Below, in pieces: positions 1-10,923 of a stretch of 64,000 nt of DNA (position 1 is its first letter; the number at the start of each line of letters is the position of its first letter). Source of the DNA: Calvatia gigantea. Its lineage: Eukaryota; Basidiomycota; Agaricomycetes; Agaricales; Lycoperdaceae. The stretch lies in contig JACAAK010000021.1 in the NCBI GenBank assembly GCA_025093985.1, positions 124,001-188,000 of the forward strand. Reading direction: 5' to 3'. The notes below the pieces were generated by a model, which saw only the letters and a program-made list of their open reading frames with translations, was not told the origin of the DNA and searched no databases. Position numbers and translations under genes: made by a program.

Positions 1-63
1 AATATAAAGTATAGTCCGGGTAAGAGCGGGTGAAGCGGGTGAGCGCGTGTACGGGTTGTGACA
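1..63. other. Unassigned sequence at the window edge
   Basis: I recognise nothing here. It contains two close copies of AGCGGGTGA in a GC-rich stretch and no useful ORF. LINE sequence begins at about 64, where the text becomes collinear with the LINE ORF2 RNase H region seen near 21940. Confidence 0.4.
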
Positions 64-215
64 GTCGTTCATGGAGGTGAAACTCGATGCGGAGGGTAAT
101 ACCGACCCCACGCATATGTATGCTCTCGACGCGTGCCTTAGGGAGTGCAGGGAGGATCTCGGGATTGTCCACATGGTGATGGACGCAAGTCTTCCGCTTC
201 ATGGCAAGTTCCAGG
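64..215 (+). pseudogene. LINE_1 fragment: ORF2 RNase H piece
   Basis: About 150 bp collinear with LINE_5 ORF2 at 21937-22087, the run leading into the RNase H core (residues reading VHM-TDASLPLHGKFQ in the intact copy; here the metal-binding region reads VMDAS rather than ATDAS). At about 215 it switches abruptly to the 3' part of LINE ORF1, which in an intact element lies more than 6 kb upstream of this point. It is therefore a scrambled joint between two LINE pieces, not an intact gene. Confidence 0.75.
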
Positions 216-514
216 TGACCTAGCCGACTCAAAGACCGGCACCTGGATGAAGCGTCTTGTGGGGCGCACCATCCAGATTGGAATGCACTCCTGCTGTATG
301 CAGCAGGCCTCCGCCCGTACTGGGGTCCCCTGGTGTCAGCGTTGCTGGTACTGGGGCCACCCCACTGCTATCTGTCGATCTCGGTCAAACAGGTGCCCTA
401 TCTGCGCTGGGCCTCACATCTCTGAGAACCACTGCACTGTTGCCAGCTGTTGTCATCCTAAGGATCTCAACAAGGCTACCCCCGAGGGACAACTGTGCCC
501 CCATAAATTCAAGT
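216..514 (+). pseudogene. LINE_1 ORF1 C-terminus, zinc-knuckle region (left piece)
   Basis: Remnant of the nucleic-acid-binding ORF1 protein. The first zinc knuckle, CQRCWYWGHPTAIC, fits CX2CX4HX4C; a second Cys/His cluster, CPICAGPH, follows. Homologous to 13450-13740 in LINE_5. Reading is interrupted at 510-514 (the CAAGT target duplication) by Copia_1 and resumes at 7318. It is still open as part of a fused frame at 145-585, which reads on into the LTR and is an artefact of the insertion. Confidence 0.85.
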
Positions 515-923
515 TGTTAAGACGAGTACACCACGATAGCATTACGCTAGTGGCGGAGGGGAGTCGTACTCACTGGGTTTGTTGAGATGTGTGTTATAGA
601 CTGTAGCTAGAGGATATCTTAGTGGAATATTGGGCAAAGAGTAGACTGGATTGTCTAAGGAATATACGCATACTACATAAGTCTTATATAACTAATGTCT
701 CTGGTCTGTGCGCCGTTCTACCTAATACAGGTGAGGTCTTATCTGCCAATAGCATATACAGAGCATACTGCGTACATTGTTCTATTTAATAGACCATGAC
801 CAGCAACCTAGAGTGCGGTCTAGTACATTGTTCGTTATCTCTCTTCAAGAGTGAAGTACTCAAGAATCCGTTTCAGCTATAAATAGACTGAACCAGTGTA
901 GTGGTATGGATTGAGATTCAACA
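515..923 (-). repeat. Copia_1 3' LTR
   Basis: 409 bp, starting TGTTAAGAC and ending ATTCAACA on the plus strand. Nearly identical to 6910-7317. The differences I could read by eye are transitions plus one extra A. Confidence 0.95.
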
Positions 924-940
924 CTCCTCCTCACTTGAAG
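924..940 (-). promoter_or_regulatory. Copia_1 polypurine tract
   Basis: On the minus strand the bases just before the 3' LTR read AGTGAGGAGGAG, the expected purine-rich primer for plus-strand DNA synthesis. Confidence 0.75.
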
Positions 941-948
941 GAGGGAGA

Positions 949-2763
949 TTAACTTTTCAGCGATCGAGCGGCTTTATCCCATGCTTCGATATCGGAACCG
1001 AAAACCAGTCCTAGCTCAGGACGGAAGAGATTGATTTTGGTTACGCCAAGATTCTTTGTAAAGATATCGGCGGGATTGTCTTGTGAAGACACATCACCAA
1101 TAACAATGATACCCTCCTCGACTAATTCTCGCACATAGTGGTAATGAATATCCACGTGCTTCAATCGTTTTTCAACAATGGGATTTTCAGTCCGGAATTT
1201 GGACCCATCGTTGTCACCGTAGAGAATAGGAGTTGGGTGCTCAATTTTGAGCTCCTCCAGAAGCTGTGACAGCCATTTCACTTGTCGTGAAGCGTCAGAC
1301 AGTTCTTTATATTCCGCCTCAGTGGACAATAGTGAAACCGTCTTTTGTCGCCACGAAGTCCAAGTGACAGCACCGGACGTGATCATACAAACATTTCCCG
1401 ATACAGATCGGCAGGTTTCAGTATCTTGAGCCCAGTCCGAGTCACTGAGGCATTCCAGCGTCACCGCGGATTTCCCAGTATCGCCTTCATATTTCAATGC
1501 ATAGTTCCTTGTCATAGACAAGTACTTTAGTACATGAATTCCAGCACGATAGTGCTCAGGAGTGGGGTTAGCAGCGTGTTGTGCCAGCTTAACTACGGCA
1601 AAGGCTATGTCGGGCCTAGTACCGATCATCAAGTACATTAAAGATCCAACCAATTGTTGGTACTTTTGACGGAAGGGGTGTGATGCAGTGTCCTTGTTTG
1701 TTACAAACTGGAAGCCAGCTGGCAATGGTGTTTTAGCCGCGGCAGACTGTGGAACCTGGAAGCGCTGCAAGATCTTATCCAGGTATTTCACCTGTTGGAT
1801 GAAGATTTGACGCTTGGAGCGATTCCTCGAGATTTTCATCCCAAGGAATTCTTCACAGGGACCGTGATCTCTACATTCCCACTTTTTAGTAAACTTTCCC
1901 TTCAACTCATTGAGGAGGGGGGAGTTTTTCTTTCCCAAGAAATTCACGTCATCAACGTAGACAATGGCTACTACAAGCTCTTTTGTTTTCGGATGTCTGT
2001 GAAAGTATACAGCGTAGTCAGATTTACAGCGGGTAAATCCCAGCTCAATCATAGATTGATGTAATTCTTTCCACCACTGGCGACCGGCTTGTTTAAGGCC
2101 GTAAATCGCTCGTCTAAGTCTCCATACTTTTCCTTCCTGCCCGGGAAGTCGAAACCCTTCGGGCTGTTCCATGTATATTTCCTCATCCAGTTTGCTGTAT
2201 AAGTAGGCTGTTTTTACGTCAACACTATGCATATCCCAATCATGGATTGCAGCGAGTGCGAAGCTTATGCGCGCAGACTCGTAGCGGACAACTGGTGAGA
2301 AAAGCTCGTTATAGTCGATGCCTTCAATCTGTGAGAACCCCTTCGCAACTAAGCGAGCTTGCAGGCGGCCATCAGACTTTTCAAGGAATACCCAACGGTT
2401 TTTAACCGTCCTCCTTCCTTTTGGAAGATCTACAAGTTCGTATACCCCTCGTTTCTTCAACGCTTCGAGTTCCTCGATACATGCAGCCATCCATTTTGCT
2501 TTAACAGGCTCAGGAAGCTTAAGCATATCACGGAAAGTTTCAGGTTCTCCGTGTACGGTATTATGTACCGTCTGTATCAAGAAATCGATCAGTTTTACTC
2601 CTCCCTCAGCGACAAGCCTTTCAATGTCCATGTCATTTACATCGTGAGATGTTGGATCATTGTTTTCAGGCATGGGCGGCAGTTCCGGACGTGGAGGGAG
2701 CTGAAATGGAGGCAAATCAAAGGGTTGTGGCGGATACCGCTCAGCACGAACTCTTTGTCTCAC
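949..2763 (-). pseudogene. Copia_1 Pol, RT-RNase H part
   Basis: 604 open codons forming the C-terminal part of the polyprotein. RT landmarks: KNRWVFLEKSDG, LVAKGFSQ, the VDVKTAYLY motif, IYGLKQAGRQW, and the catalytic YVDD. RNase H landmarks: SDSDWAQD, STEAEYKEL, then the C-terminal NPADIFTKNL block typical of Copia. It is in frame with the upstream ORF at 2860-4911 and is separated from it by one TGA that fits a CGA Arg codon plus a short open stretch. It ends with a natural stop about 25 bp before the 3' LTR. Confidence 0.93.
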
Positions 2764-2859
2764 ATATTCAGGATGGTTAGTCCTTGCTCTTCGCTCGCGA
2801 ATAATTTCGTCTGGAGGGGCATTGGCGCGTACGCGCTGCCTTTGCCTCTGCTGCTCTTG

Positions 2860-4911
2860 TCAGTGAGTCCGATCTATTTCTCTTTCAATTGAAATTGGAC
2901 ACCTAGTCTCTCTGTATGTATTACCTGGTCTGACAGGAGGCCTGCCTTGTCGTTCAGAACGACGCGGTTCTACCTGATCAGATCTAACGGCACGACGTTT
3001 GGGAACAGGGATTGGGAACTCCTCGTTCTCGGTGTCCCATACATCTCTGTCCACATGCCAATTATCACGTACATCAGGCTCCTCCTCAACGGTCGTTCCA
3101 CATGAAGGTGGCGACTCAGGTGGGGGAATCCAAGGTGGCGTATTGCCCGGTGATGGCCATCGTTCATCAATGTCGTCCAGTGGGGTAGAATCCCGCCAGG
3201 GTAAAGGAGGTGTAGGTGGAGAATATTTCGGTTTAAATGGTGGAGAAACTGGAGGTAACGATACTGGATGATCAGGTGGAGGTGGAACAATTCCAGCATC
3301 ATCTGAAGATGGCGGAATAGGTAGTTCATCCTTTAATCCTGGTCTAGGCAGATTTCTCTCTCCTCCGTGATTAGGCCGGTTACTGCTATCCGGTACTGAA
3401 TCGGGGCATTTGGGGAAATATCCCTCGTCGAATAAGGCGTTTGGTGATATGAAGATCACGTTGCCTGTCGTGTGCCGCATAAAGATGTAGTTTTTGCTAC
3501 CTTTATATCCAAGAAAGATCATAATCTCGGATTTTGCGGACAATTTGTTTGGGCAGATCTCATCGGGTAGATATACATACGCACCGCATCCAAACACACG
3601 AATATGGGATAGATTTGGTTTTTCCCTCGAATAACACTCAAAAGGTGTCTTCCACTGCAGACGCTGGACTGGCGTGCGATTATATAAATGCACAGCTGTG
3701 TTCAACGCAAATTCCCACCATGAGTCAGGTAGACATGCCTGTAGCCTTATAGCTTGGGCTTTCTCGTGTAGGGTGCGGTTCAGTCTCTCTGCTCTCCCAT
3801 TCTGCTGATGTGCATAGAGGGCAGTGGTCTTGTGGGTAATTCCACGCGCCGCAAGTCCTGCCAATAACCTTTCGTTGACATATTCTCCTCCATTATCGGT
3901 GCAAAGTCGTTTGACTCGCATTCCGGAGAGGTTCTCTAACGCGCTGATTAGCTGAATAAGCTTTTCAGAAGCCTCAGACTTCTTTCGAAGGAGGACTATA
4001 TGTGCGTGAGAAGAAAAGTCATCAAGGAACGTCATTGCCCATTTATATTTATGGTAACTAATGACGGGCAGTTCCAGCAAGTCTGAGTGACATAACTCAA
4101 AGACTGCGGTGGCTCGCTTGGGATTAATCGGGAAGGGGTTATTATGCATTTTCCCCTTGGCACAGCCGTTGCAAATGCCTTTCCGAGTTGGTGGTGCGGG
4201 AATTGACGCGATGCCCTCAACGTGCTTTGGAAGCTCGGAGAGCGCGTGATCCGAAGGATGTCCCATTCGATGATGCCAATTGATATAATCAAGTTGGCGT
4301 AATGTCAACGCTACTGGCTGCTCCTTGCTATTTTGCAAGACATACGTGTGCACCGTATGTATGTTGTTTTTAAACAAACGATGAGGCCAGGCGGATAATA
4401 CAGCTCGTCCTGATTTATCATGGATGGTGGTTCCTTTAACGGTTGCCTCTAGAACGTAGCCGTTCCGAAGAATCTGGCCCGAGGACATTAACCGTTCTGT
4501 GATTTCTTTGATGTAAAAGACCGGCGCGATACATGAAGTAGCGCTCATGGACTTTCCCTTGTCTGTCACGTCATGCTGGAAAATCACAGACCCTCGTCCA
4601 GTCATTTCATAAATCCGGTTGCCAGCGGCTTGTATAAGCCCGAAATGGCCCATCTTAACCTCTGCAAAATCAGAGAGATAACTGGTGACATGGTACGATG
4701 CTCCAGAATCAAGGAGCCAGTCTGCGTTATTCACAGAATGTTTATTCCCTTCTCCTCGACACTTTCGGCACTGAGACAAATCACAAATGTGATATGTAAT
4801 GATCTGATTAAGATCCTCATGCTCTTCGTGGAGTTCTGACCTTAACTTGTCTGAATACTCGTGATTGTTCACGGTATATGTAGCGTTTATCTTACTTTCC
4901 AGCTTAGTCAC
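2860..4911 (-). pseudogene. Copia_1 Pol, protease-integrase part
   Basis: 683 open codons. Aspartic protease motif WLLDSGASYHVT lies near polyprotein residue 676. The GAG-pre-integrase zinc region has HHRMGHPSDHA and CNGCAKGKMH. The integrase DDE triad is visible as CHSDLLEL, CTDNGGEY and NGRAERLNRT, all present. After HIRVFGCGAYVYL a proline-rich linker leads to the RT part. It is in the same frame as the Gag ORFs upstream. The TAG near 4954 fits a CAG codon, and the TGA near 2860 fits CGA. Confidence 0.93.
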
Positions 4912-4953
4912 ACTAGCGGAATAAGCAGAAGGGGAAGCGCCTTGGGCGCGCTT

Positions 4954-5793
4954 CTAGCATACATTGCAGTTCACGAAGTCCGTACAGCGGTGTCTACGAC
5001 GAGTCCCTACAGGAGGTGGTCGACGTGCTACATCTGCATAGGTGCCCCGCTCTGTTCGGCGGCCACCTCGTCGTCCCAACTCATCCTCGGAATCTCCAGG
5101 GCGTCCCGCTCTGAGGTGGACAGACCCTGCGTCTGTATCGTTCCGTCCCATCCGTTGATGGGGCTGTACATCATCTTCTGCATCAGAACAAGAATAATAG
5201 TCAGTTGAAGGTACTGACCCGCACCCTCCGTCGGAACCGTAGTCGGTGTCCGAGTCGTTGTCATCTAAGACCGACTCAAGGACTGACTTGATTTCCTTCG
5301 GTGCCTGCTTCTTCTTGAGCGGCTTGGGCTTCTTGATAATCGCCGGCCTGTTATACACTGGGGCCGGCCACGCGATCTCGTCTTCCTCCCTTGTGACGGT
5401 GAATGGAGTATGCTCAACATCCATTTCGTCAAATCGCTTCCACATCTCCTCCGAACTCTCGCCCGACGAAGAAGTTGACTTGAGATGATCGTCCCACTTC
5501 TTTAGTGCGGTAACCTTGGCTTTCACTGAAGGTTTGCGACGAGCTTCAGGCTCGGGCGCAGTAATGCGTGACGTGAGCGGAGTGGCATTGCTGCCAGTGG
5601 CGGCGGAGTTAGAGACAACGGGAGGTGTCTTGGCTTGACGCGTTGCTTCTACAAGCGAACGAGTGGATGGTGGTGGCACAGTTTGTACCTGCGACACGAA
5701 ATCCACGTCCTGAATATAACCAGAAGAGGTGGCGGCATTGCCTTGCGCACCTCCTTCCTTTCCCTTTCCTTTCCCCTTTCCTCGAGGGCGCCA
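4954..5793 (-). pseudogene. Copia_1 Gag C-terminal / spacer region
   Basis: Open frame continuing the polyprotein after the TGA at 5794-5796. It begins with a basic, glycine-rich tract (WRPRGKGKGKGK), then an acidic serine-rich stretch. There is no classical CX2CX4HX4C knuckle. The basic tract may stand in for it as an RNA-binding region (inference). It ends NCNVC before a TAG that fits CAG. Confidence 0.7.
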
Positions 5794-6732
5794 TCAGCAT
5801 TTCTTCTCGCCATCGCCTTCTCCTCCAGACAGCTTTTGCTGTTGCTGCTGCTGCTGCTGCTGGGGCTTTTTAGACCCCGAAGGTTGTTGCTGCTGACCTT
5901 GTGGTCGCTGCCCTCCTTGCTGCTGGCGCTGCTGCTGCTGCCCACCTCCTTGTCGTGGAGTAAAGCATGCTCGTTGCGCATGGGCGGTCTGGTTGGAGGC
6001 ATAAGCGGCTATAATGCCGCTTCGGGCCTTATCCCATGTCAGCTCATGGAGCGACGTGTTCGAAGTAAGGAGTGTCTGAGCTACGTGGCTCAAAGATGGG
6101 TAGAGGGAATGGAGGAGGACCATTGTTTCGATCTCCAGGGCGATGCCACTATCCATGGCGTCAAGCTGCCCGAAGATCTGCTGGAGCTCGCTCATTTTAA
6201 GCGAGGGATCACCACCGAGAGGGAGTTCAAATGTTATTGCGCGAATGAACTCGTTATAAACCTGAGCTGGTCCAGGAAGGCCGTATTGGCCCTGCAACTG
6301 AGACCAAAGAGTGCGAGTGTCCCGGGCGGAATGCTTTAACATGCTATTGGGGAGAGTTGCCTTGATCAACTCAAGAGCACGCATTCGAAGGTTGTTGGCC
6401 ATACCAACACTGCGGCGCTCCTCAGCAGTCGCAGGAATTGGAGTTCCTGGTCGTGCGGGACGTGCCGGCGAAGTGCTAGTCGCCGGGGTAGCAGGGTGCT
6501 CAGGTCCGTAGGCCTGCTCGTATTGGACTGGTTCGTCCATGGCTCCAGAAAAGTCCCATCCGGTCCAGGAGCAGTCGTTTAAGGAAATGCACATAAGTGC
6601 AGACCGAAGGCGAAGCGACCAGATAGTGTAGTTACCCGTCCCGGTAAGGACGGGAAGCTGTCCGCTAGGGGTTTGAACAAAGCCCTGCGGAGCAGGAGCC
6701 GGTTTAGACATATCTAAGAATAGGGTAAACAC
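5794..6732 (-). pseudogene. Copia_1 Gag N-terminal part
   Basis: 312 codons. Starts MFTLFLDMSKP; the second Met at about 6711 is an equally good start. The region resembles the Copia Gag fold: GNYTIWSLRLRSAL near the N-terminus, then a helical central part (LWSQLQGQYG, VYNEFIRA). A glutamine-rich tail, encoded by a CTG/CAG microsatellite on the plus-strand text at 5836-5862, precedes a TGA stop that is probably a mutated Arg codon. Confidence 0.85.
5836..5862. repeat. CTG/CAG microsatellite in Copia_1 gag
   Basis: Nearly perfect CTG repeat with one TTG-type interruption. It encodes the polyglutamine tract on the minus strand. A second, less pure glutamine-rich run lies at about 5880-5945. 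Confidence 0.85.
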
Positions 6733-6896
6733 GCGTTAGCATCATGTAGGACTGCAGTGCGTGATGCACGCGTCGCAACATGGGGCAGACACAGGGATCA
6801 AATGGACCAAAGGACCACCGTCTCCCAGGTTGCGTACGACCGTAGCCTCCTACACTCTACCAGCGTTGTTAAACGCAGTCAGAGTGAGTGGCGGTC

Positions 6897-6909
6897 GGGG
6901 CCCATAACC
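6897..6909 (-). promoter_or_regulatory. Copia_1 primer-binding site (internal initiator tRNA-Met type)
   Basis: Directly abutting the 5' LTR, the minus strand reads GGTTATGGGCCCC. This is complementary to the anticodon-loop region of eukaryotic initiator tRNA-Met (GGGCCCAUAACC), not to its 3' CCA end. It is the type of site known for Drosophila copia, which uses a cleaved half-tRNA. The leader between here and Gag (about 160 bp) shows nothing else I recognise. Confidence 0.85.
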
Positions 6910-7317
6910 TGTTAAGACGAGTACACCACGATAGCATTACGCTAGTGGTGGAGGGGAGTCGTACTCACTGGGTTTGTTGAGATGCGCGTTATAGACTGTA
7001 GCTAGAGGATATCTTAGTGGAATATTGGGCAAAGAGTAGACTGGATTGTCTAGGAATATACGCATACTACATAAGTCTTATATAACTAATGTCTCTGGTC
7101 TGTGCGCTGTTCTACCTAATACAGGTGAGGTCTTATCTGCCAATAGCATATACAGAGCATACTGCGTACATTGTTCTATTTAATAGACCATGACCAGCAA
7201 CCTAGAGTGCGGTCTAGTACATTGTTCGTTATCTCTCTTCAAGAGTGAAGTACTCAAGAATCCGTTTCAGCTATAAATAGACTGAACCAGCATAGTGGTA
7301 TGGATCGAGATTCAACA
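6910..7317 (-). repeat. Copia_1 5' LTR
   Basis: 408 bp; pairs with 515-923. Followed by the CAAGT target duplication at 7318-7322. Confidence 0.95.
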
Positions 7318-7488
7318 CAAGTGTCTTAACTGCGGTGGTGAACACCGTGCCAACTCCCACTCGTGCCAGCTTTGGCGCCACTGGTATGAGGCCGAGTGGA
7401 TCAAAGAGCACTATAGAAAGGTGAGTGAACGCCGTCTGTCTAGGATAGCGTCACAATCCACTGATAACAATTCAGCATCCGCGCAATG
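7318..7488 (+). pseudogene. LINE_1 ORF1 C-terminus (right piece)
   Basis: Resumes the ORF1 frame after Copia_1: the third Cys/His cluster CLNCGGEHRANSHSC, then a basic tail. ORF1 ends at TGA 7487-7489, which overlaps the ORF2 start codon ATG at 7486-7488 as ATGA, the same arrangement as in LINE_5 and LINE_6. Confidence 0.85.
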
Positions 7489-9610
7489 AACCCCGAACCT
7501 GACGAGTTGAAGCGTTTCGTGAAGGGTAGATTACGTATACTGTCTTTTAATGTAGCGAAGAACTATGCATTATTGGACACATTGCTAGAGTCTGAGAAAG
7601 ACAACTTCGACATCGTGTTCGTCCAGGAGCCGCCCTGGTGAACGATAAGATCCACCCCCTCAACGCTTGACGCCGAGGGTGAGCCCGTCATCAGAGCACC
7701 TAAGCACCCTGAGTGGTTGTACATGGTGAGGCTAGCCTCCTCTGTGGAGGAACGAGATCAACCCCGTGTCATGGCTTATGTCCACACACGGATTAAGAAA
7801 CTGAGGCCCTCATTAAGGAGGGACCTTATTGACCACCAGGATGTGATGGTTGTCACCATCTTCAATCATGGCCGTGAACGCCATCTCATGAATGTCTATT
7901 CTAACAATGAGCACACTGCAATCAGGCTTCTCTATGAGAAGTGTGATTCTCTACCCCAGATGCATTACATGGGAGGTGATTTCAATTGCCATTTGCATGA
8001 GTGGGACGATAACATTCCGCATCACCACCGATCTGCCCAGCAGCTCATGGAAGCTGCCGACGACCTCGGCCTTGGGATCTGGTTGCCAGATTCCAGGGCT
8101 TCTACGCATGTACCTCAAGATCCGACCAAACGCCAATCAGTGATTGATCTGCTCTTTATCTCTGATCTTAGGTGGCGCATCGCGCGTCCCAAGATCAGAT
8201 CGGATCTGACAGGCCCATCGGACCATCATCCGCTGTCTGTCATGATCCCTATCCGCCCTGAAGACATCACCAATGTCAGAAGGGCATTTCCCAAGAACTC
8301 GGCAGCGACTGCAGAATTGCAGTTCCTGGATGAGATCAGAGAAGGGGTGTATGGTCTTCGGGACCGTTCCCTTAATTCAGCGCGGGACGTTAATGTCCTG
8401 GCATCGGCTATTGGGTCGGTGTTCTCTGCAGCGTGGCATCGCCACACTGTGGAGGTGCACATTTCTGCAAAATCTCAGCCCTGGTGGGATGAGGATTGCA
8501 CCGTCGCCCTATGGGCCCACAGGGACTCTTCGGACCTTGAGGACTGGAAGGCATTCCAATGCGTTGTAGCGTCTAAAAAGTGCAAGTTCTTCGATGAGAA
8601 GATTGAGGAAATTGCTGAGACCAACAAGCGCCCTTGGGACCTTATGAAATGGGTTAAAGCGCGCAATTTGCCCACGTATGAGGCTATCTCCTATCAAGGG
8701 GAGCCTTGTCACACTATGGACTCCCTTTGGGAGGCCCTTCACAGTACCTACAACTCCGCCTCCGGGTGTGAGTGTGATACCCCCGTCATTGACCCGCTCC
8801 CTGCACTTCTGCGGCGGGAGTGGGTTGACTTCTCGGACAAGGAGCTGGTAGACGCACTGTCTGCCTGCTCCAAAATCTCTGCTCTGGGCCCCAACCACAT
8901 TACGTGGAGGATGCTCAAGCAGATTGTGCTTGGGGATTCCCTGCCGATCTTCGTATGTCTAGCTAGTGCCTGTGTTTGTCTAGGCTGCTGGCCAGAGTAT
9001 TTTAAAGAATCTATGTTGGTTATTATCCCTAAGCCGGGTAAGCCTGCATACTCTACGCCCAAGGCCTTCCGGCCTATAGTTCTTCTCAACACGCTGGGTA
9101 AGCTGTTTGAGAAAATGATCGCGACTAGGCTCCAGTTTGACTCTGTCAAATTTGGGGTCTTTCACCCTAATCAGCTCGGAGGTGTGATCCAACAATCCAC
9201 TGAAGATACTGGCCTGATGCTGACCCACATCATAAGAGCGGGTTGGGCCAAGGGCCTCAGGACTAGCATTGTGGCATTTGACATAGCGCAGTTCTTCCCA
9301 TCATTGCACCATGATATGCTGGTTGCTATACTCCGCAAGCAAGGATTCGCCCCTGAGTTGGTCGAGTTCTTTGCCCACTACTTGGTAGGATGGAAGACCC
9401 AGTATTGCTGGGATTCTTTCAAGTCCGAGCCATTTCCATCAGATGTGGGGGTAGGACAGGGCTCTACCCTCTCCCCCGTCCTGTCAGCCTTATACATAGC
9501 TCCACTAATGTGGCTTTTCGACAGGGAGGCGTCACGCTTAGGGACGACCCTTCTGTCATATGTTGATGATGGCACCATCATCGTCCAGTCCAAGGACTGG
9601 GGATCTAACC
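7486..9610 (+). pseudogene. LINE_1 ORF2, endonuclease-RT, truncated
   Basis: ORF2 of a Tad-like LINE: about 708 codons, versus 1300 in LINE_5. The endonuclease shows QEPPW, GGDFNCHL.EWDD, SVIDLLFISD and GPSDHHPLSV. RT shows VIIPKPGKPAYSTPKAFRP, FDIAQFFPSLHHDML, GVGQGSTLSPVLS and the catalytic YVDD. Codon 52 (7639-7641) is TGA where LINE_5 has CGA, so the frame reopens at once and the longest open run begins at the Met at 7717. It stops at 9610, abutting the poly(T) end of LINE_2, just after the RT palm; thumb and RNase H are missing. Confidence 0.9.
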
Positions 9611-10923
9611 TTTTTTTTTTTTTTTTTTTTTTAAATCATGGCTTGCGCCAATTTATAATGTGGTGCCCGATCGCAGTCTGCGTGTAGCTAAGTACAAAGC
9701 CCCAACTACAAAGTCCGATGAGTTAAGAGTAATCTACTGTTCAGAAGCAACCCAACCCAACCCAAGCGCTAACCCAGACCAGACCAGACCACCCCTTACT
9801 TGCCAAATCCCCCGGTTCCCCGAAATGCCCATCACACTGAAGAAGACCCAGTTGCCCAGGTCTTGTGGTGTACACCCAGTGACGCACCGTCGCGTTGCGG
9901 CGGTGCCCTGATCATCCCACAAGCGGCGGGCCCAGCAGCAGCGGCAGCCGAGCACCCGAGAGGGGACAGATGTAGTCAGGAGAGCCAGCGCAAGGAGCCC
10001 CCACTTGGAGCCACCTTACCCCCAACTTCCCAAGTGAAAGGGTATCAGCCCGGTCATGATCCAGGGCGACACAGCGGGCAGGGTAGCAACTCGAAGCGCC
10101 GCCTAGACGGCGCCCAAGAAAGCAGCTTAGTAGGACGAACCCGCACCACCACCTGGGGACCCCACCCCCGTTATTTTATGCCTACGCCCCCCGCGAAGCC
10201 CCCAACCAGGCCCAGGAAAGGAGCACCACCAGCCAAGGCCAGAAGCACCCCCCAGGGACCCCACCCCTGTTGCCTTGTGACTTCTCCACCTAGTAGGCCA
10301 GGAGACCAGCGACGCCGCAGGGACCCCCCACGCGTGCCAACTCAACCGATCCCAGCATCATCTGGTTTGAACGCAAAGGCCCCAGGGTTTGCATTCAGGA
10401 AGTCAATCAGCTCACGAATGGTCTGAGGAGGTCTGTCGAGTTCCCTTTTATGATTGGGACACCTGACGAAAATGTGATAGCGCCCCTCGAGAGCGGCGCC
10501 ACACGAACAGCTAACGCTTTCAGTAGGAAAGAACCGTACACGGTATGACCCAATCGGAGCATGACCGGTGATGGCACGCACGGCCCTCTCACAGAGCGAG
10601 TTGGAGCCGCTAACATGAGGGAGCCAGGGCCCACCAGAAAGGTAGGTCGGCTTTCCTGAAACAGATGGGTCCGCCCCAGAGGCGAGATCCATATTACTAT
10701 GCCCCTTATAAGAAGAGGTAGAGTACAGCTGGCGCCATGACTCCAGAACATCATCAACTGCCTCTTTGCACAGGCGGGCAATAGAAGTGAACGGCCTCAG
10801 GCCATAAGCGACCTGAGGGAACGAGGTGACATGCCGGTGAACAGCATGGTGAAACTCCCACTTCTCGGAAGAAGGGACAGCGAGAAATTCAATGCCCCTC
10901 CAGGGATCCCCAGAGAGCCACTG
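9611..10923 (-). mobile_element. LINE_2: 5'-truncated LINE 3' end, minus strand
   Basis: Opens with a 22-bp T run (9611-9632), the poly(A) tail read on the plus strand, then the LINE 3' UTR, then ORF2 C-terminus up to 10923. There it meets an internal 3' UTR point of another copy. Its 3' UTR belongs to the subfamily shared with LINE_5 and LINE_9. No clean TSD is visible, because the right flank is a different LINE piece. Confidence 0.9.
10342..10923 (-). pseudogene. LINE_2 ORF2 C-terminus
   Basis: The last roughly 190 codons of ORF2, read from the LINE_2/LINE_3 joint: QWLSGDPWRGIEF, the YLSGGPWLPHVSGSNS stretch and the C-terminal Cys/His motif CSCGAALEGRYHIFVRCPNH, ending DDAGIG plus TGA at 10342-10344. 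The motif resembles the zinc-finger-like tail of many LINE ORF2 proteins. The open frame is intact within this piece but lacks endonuclease and RT. Confidence 0.85.

Larger units (their letters stand above)
515..7317 (-). mobile_element. Copia_1: full-length Ty1/Copia retrotransposon, coding frame broken by three stops
   Basis: LTRs at 515-923 and 6910-7317, TG...CA ends, and a perfect 5-bp TSD CAAGT (510-514 and 7318-7322). Oriented on the minus strand: primer-binding site next to the right LTR, polypurine tract next to the left LTR. Domain order Gag, protease, integrase, RT, RNase H is that of Ty1/Copia. The whole Gag-Pol lies in one frame from 6732 down to 949 (about 1928 codons), broken only by TGA at 5794-5796 and stops near 4954 and 2860. 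The two LTRs differ by about seven transitions and one 1-bp indel. It sits in LINE_1 ORF1. Confidence 0.95.

Noticed and set aside
5635..6339. 234-codon plus-strand ORF with a Leu-rich run
   Set aside because: Antisense to Copia_1 Gag; the Leu run is the reverse reading of the CAG microsatellite.
9800..10426. 208-codon plus-strand ORF, Pro/Arg-rich, and similar frames in other LINE 3' ends (for example 22832-23131, 33427-33756, 34878-35441)
   Set aside because: They lie in the GC-rich LINE 3' UTR or antisense to the ORF2 end. They are not conserved as protein from copy to copy and have no start context or domain.
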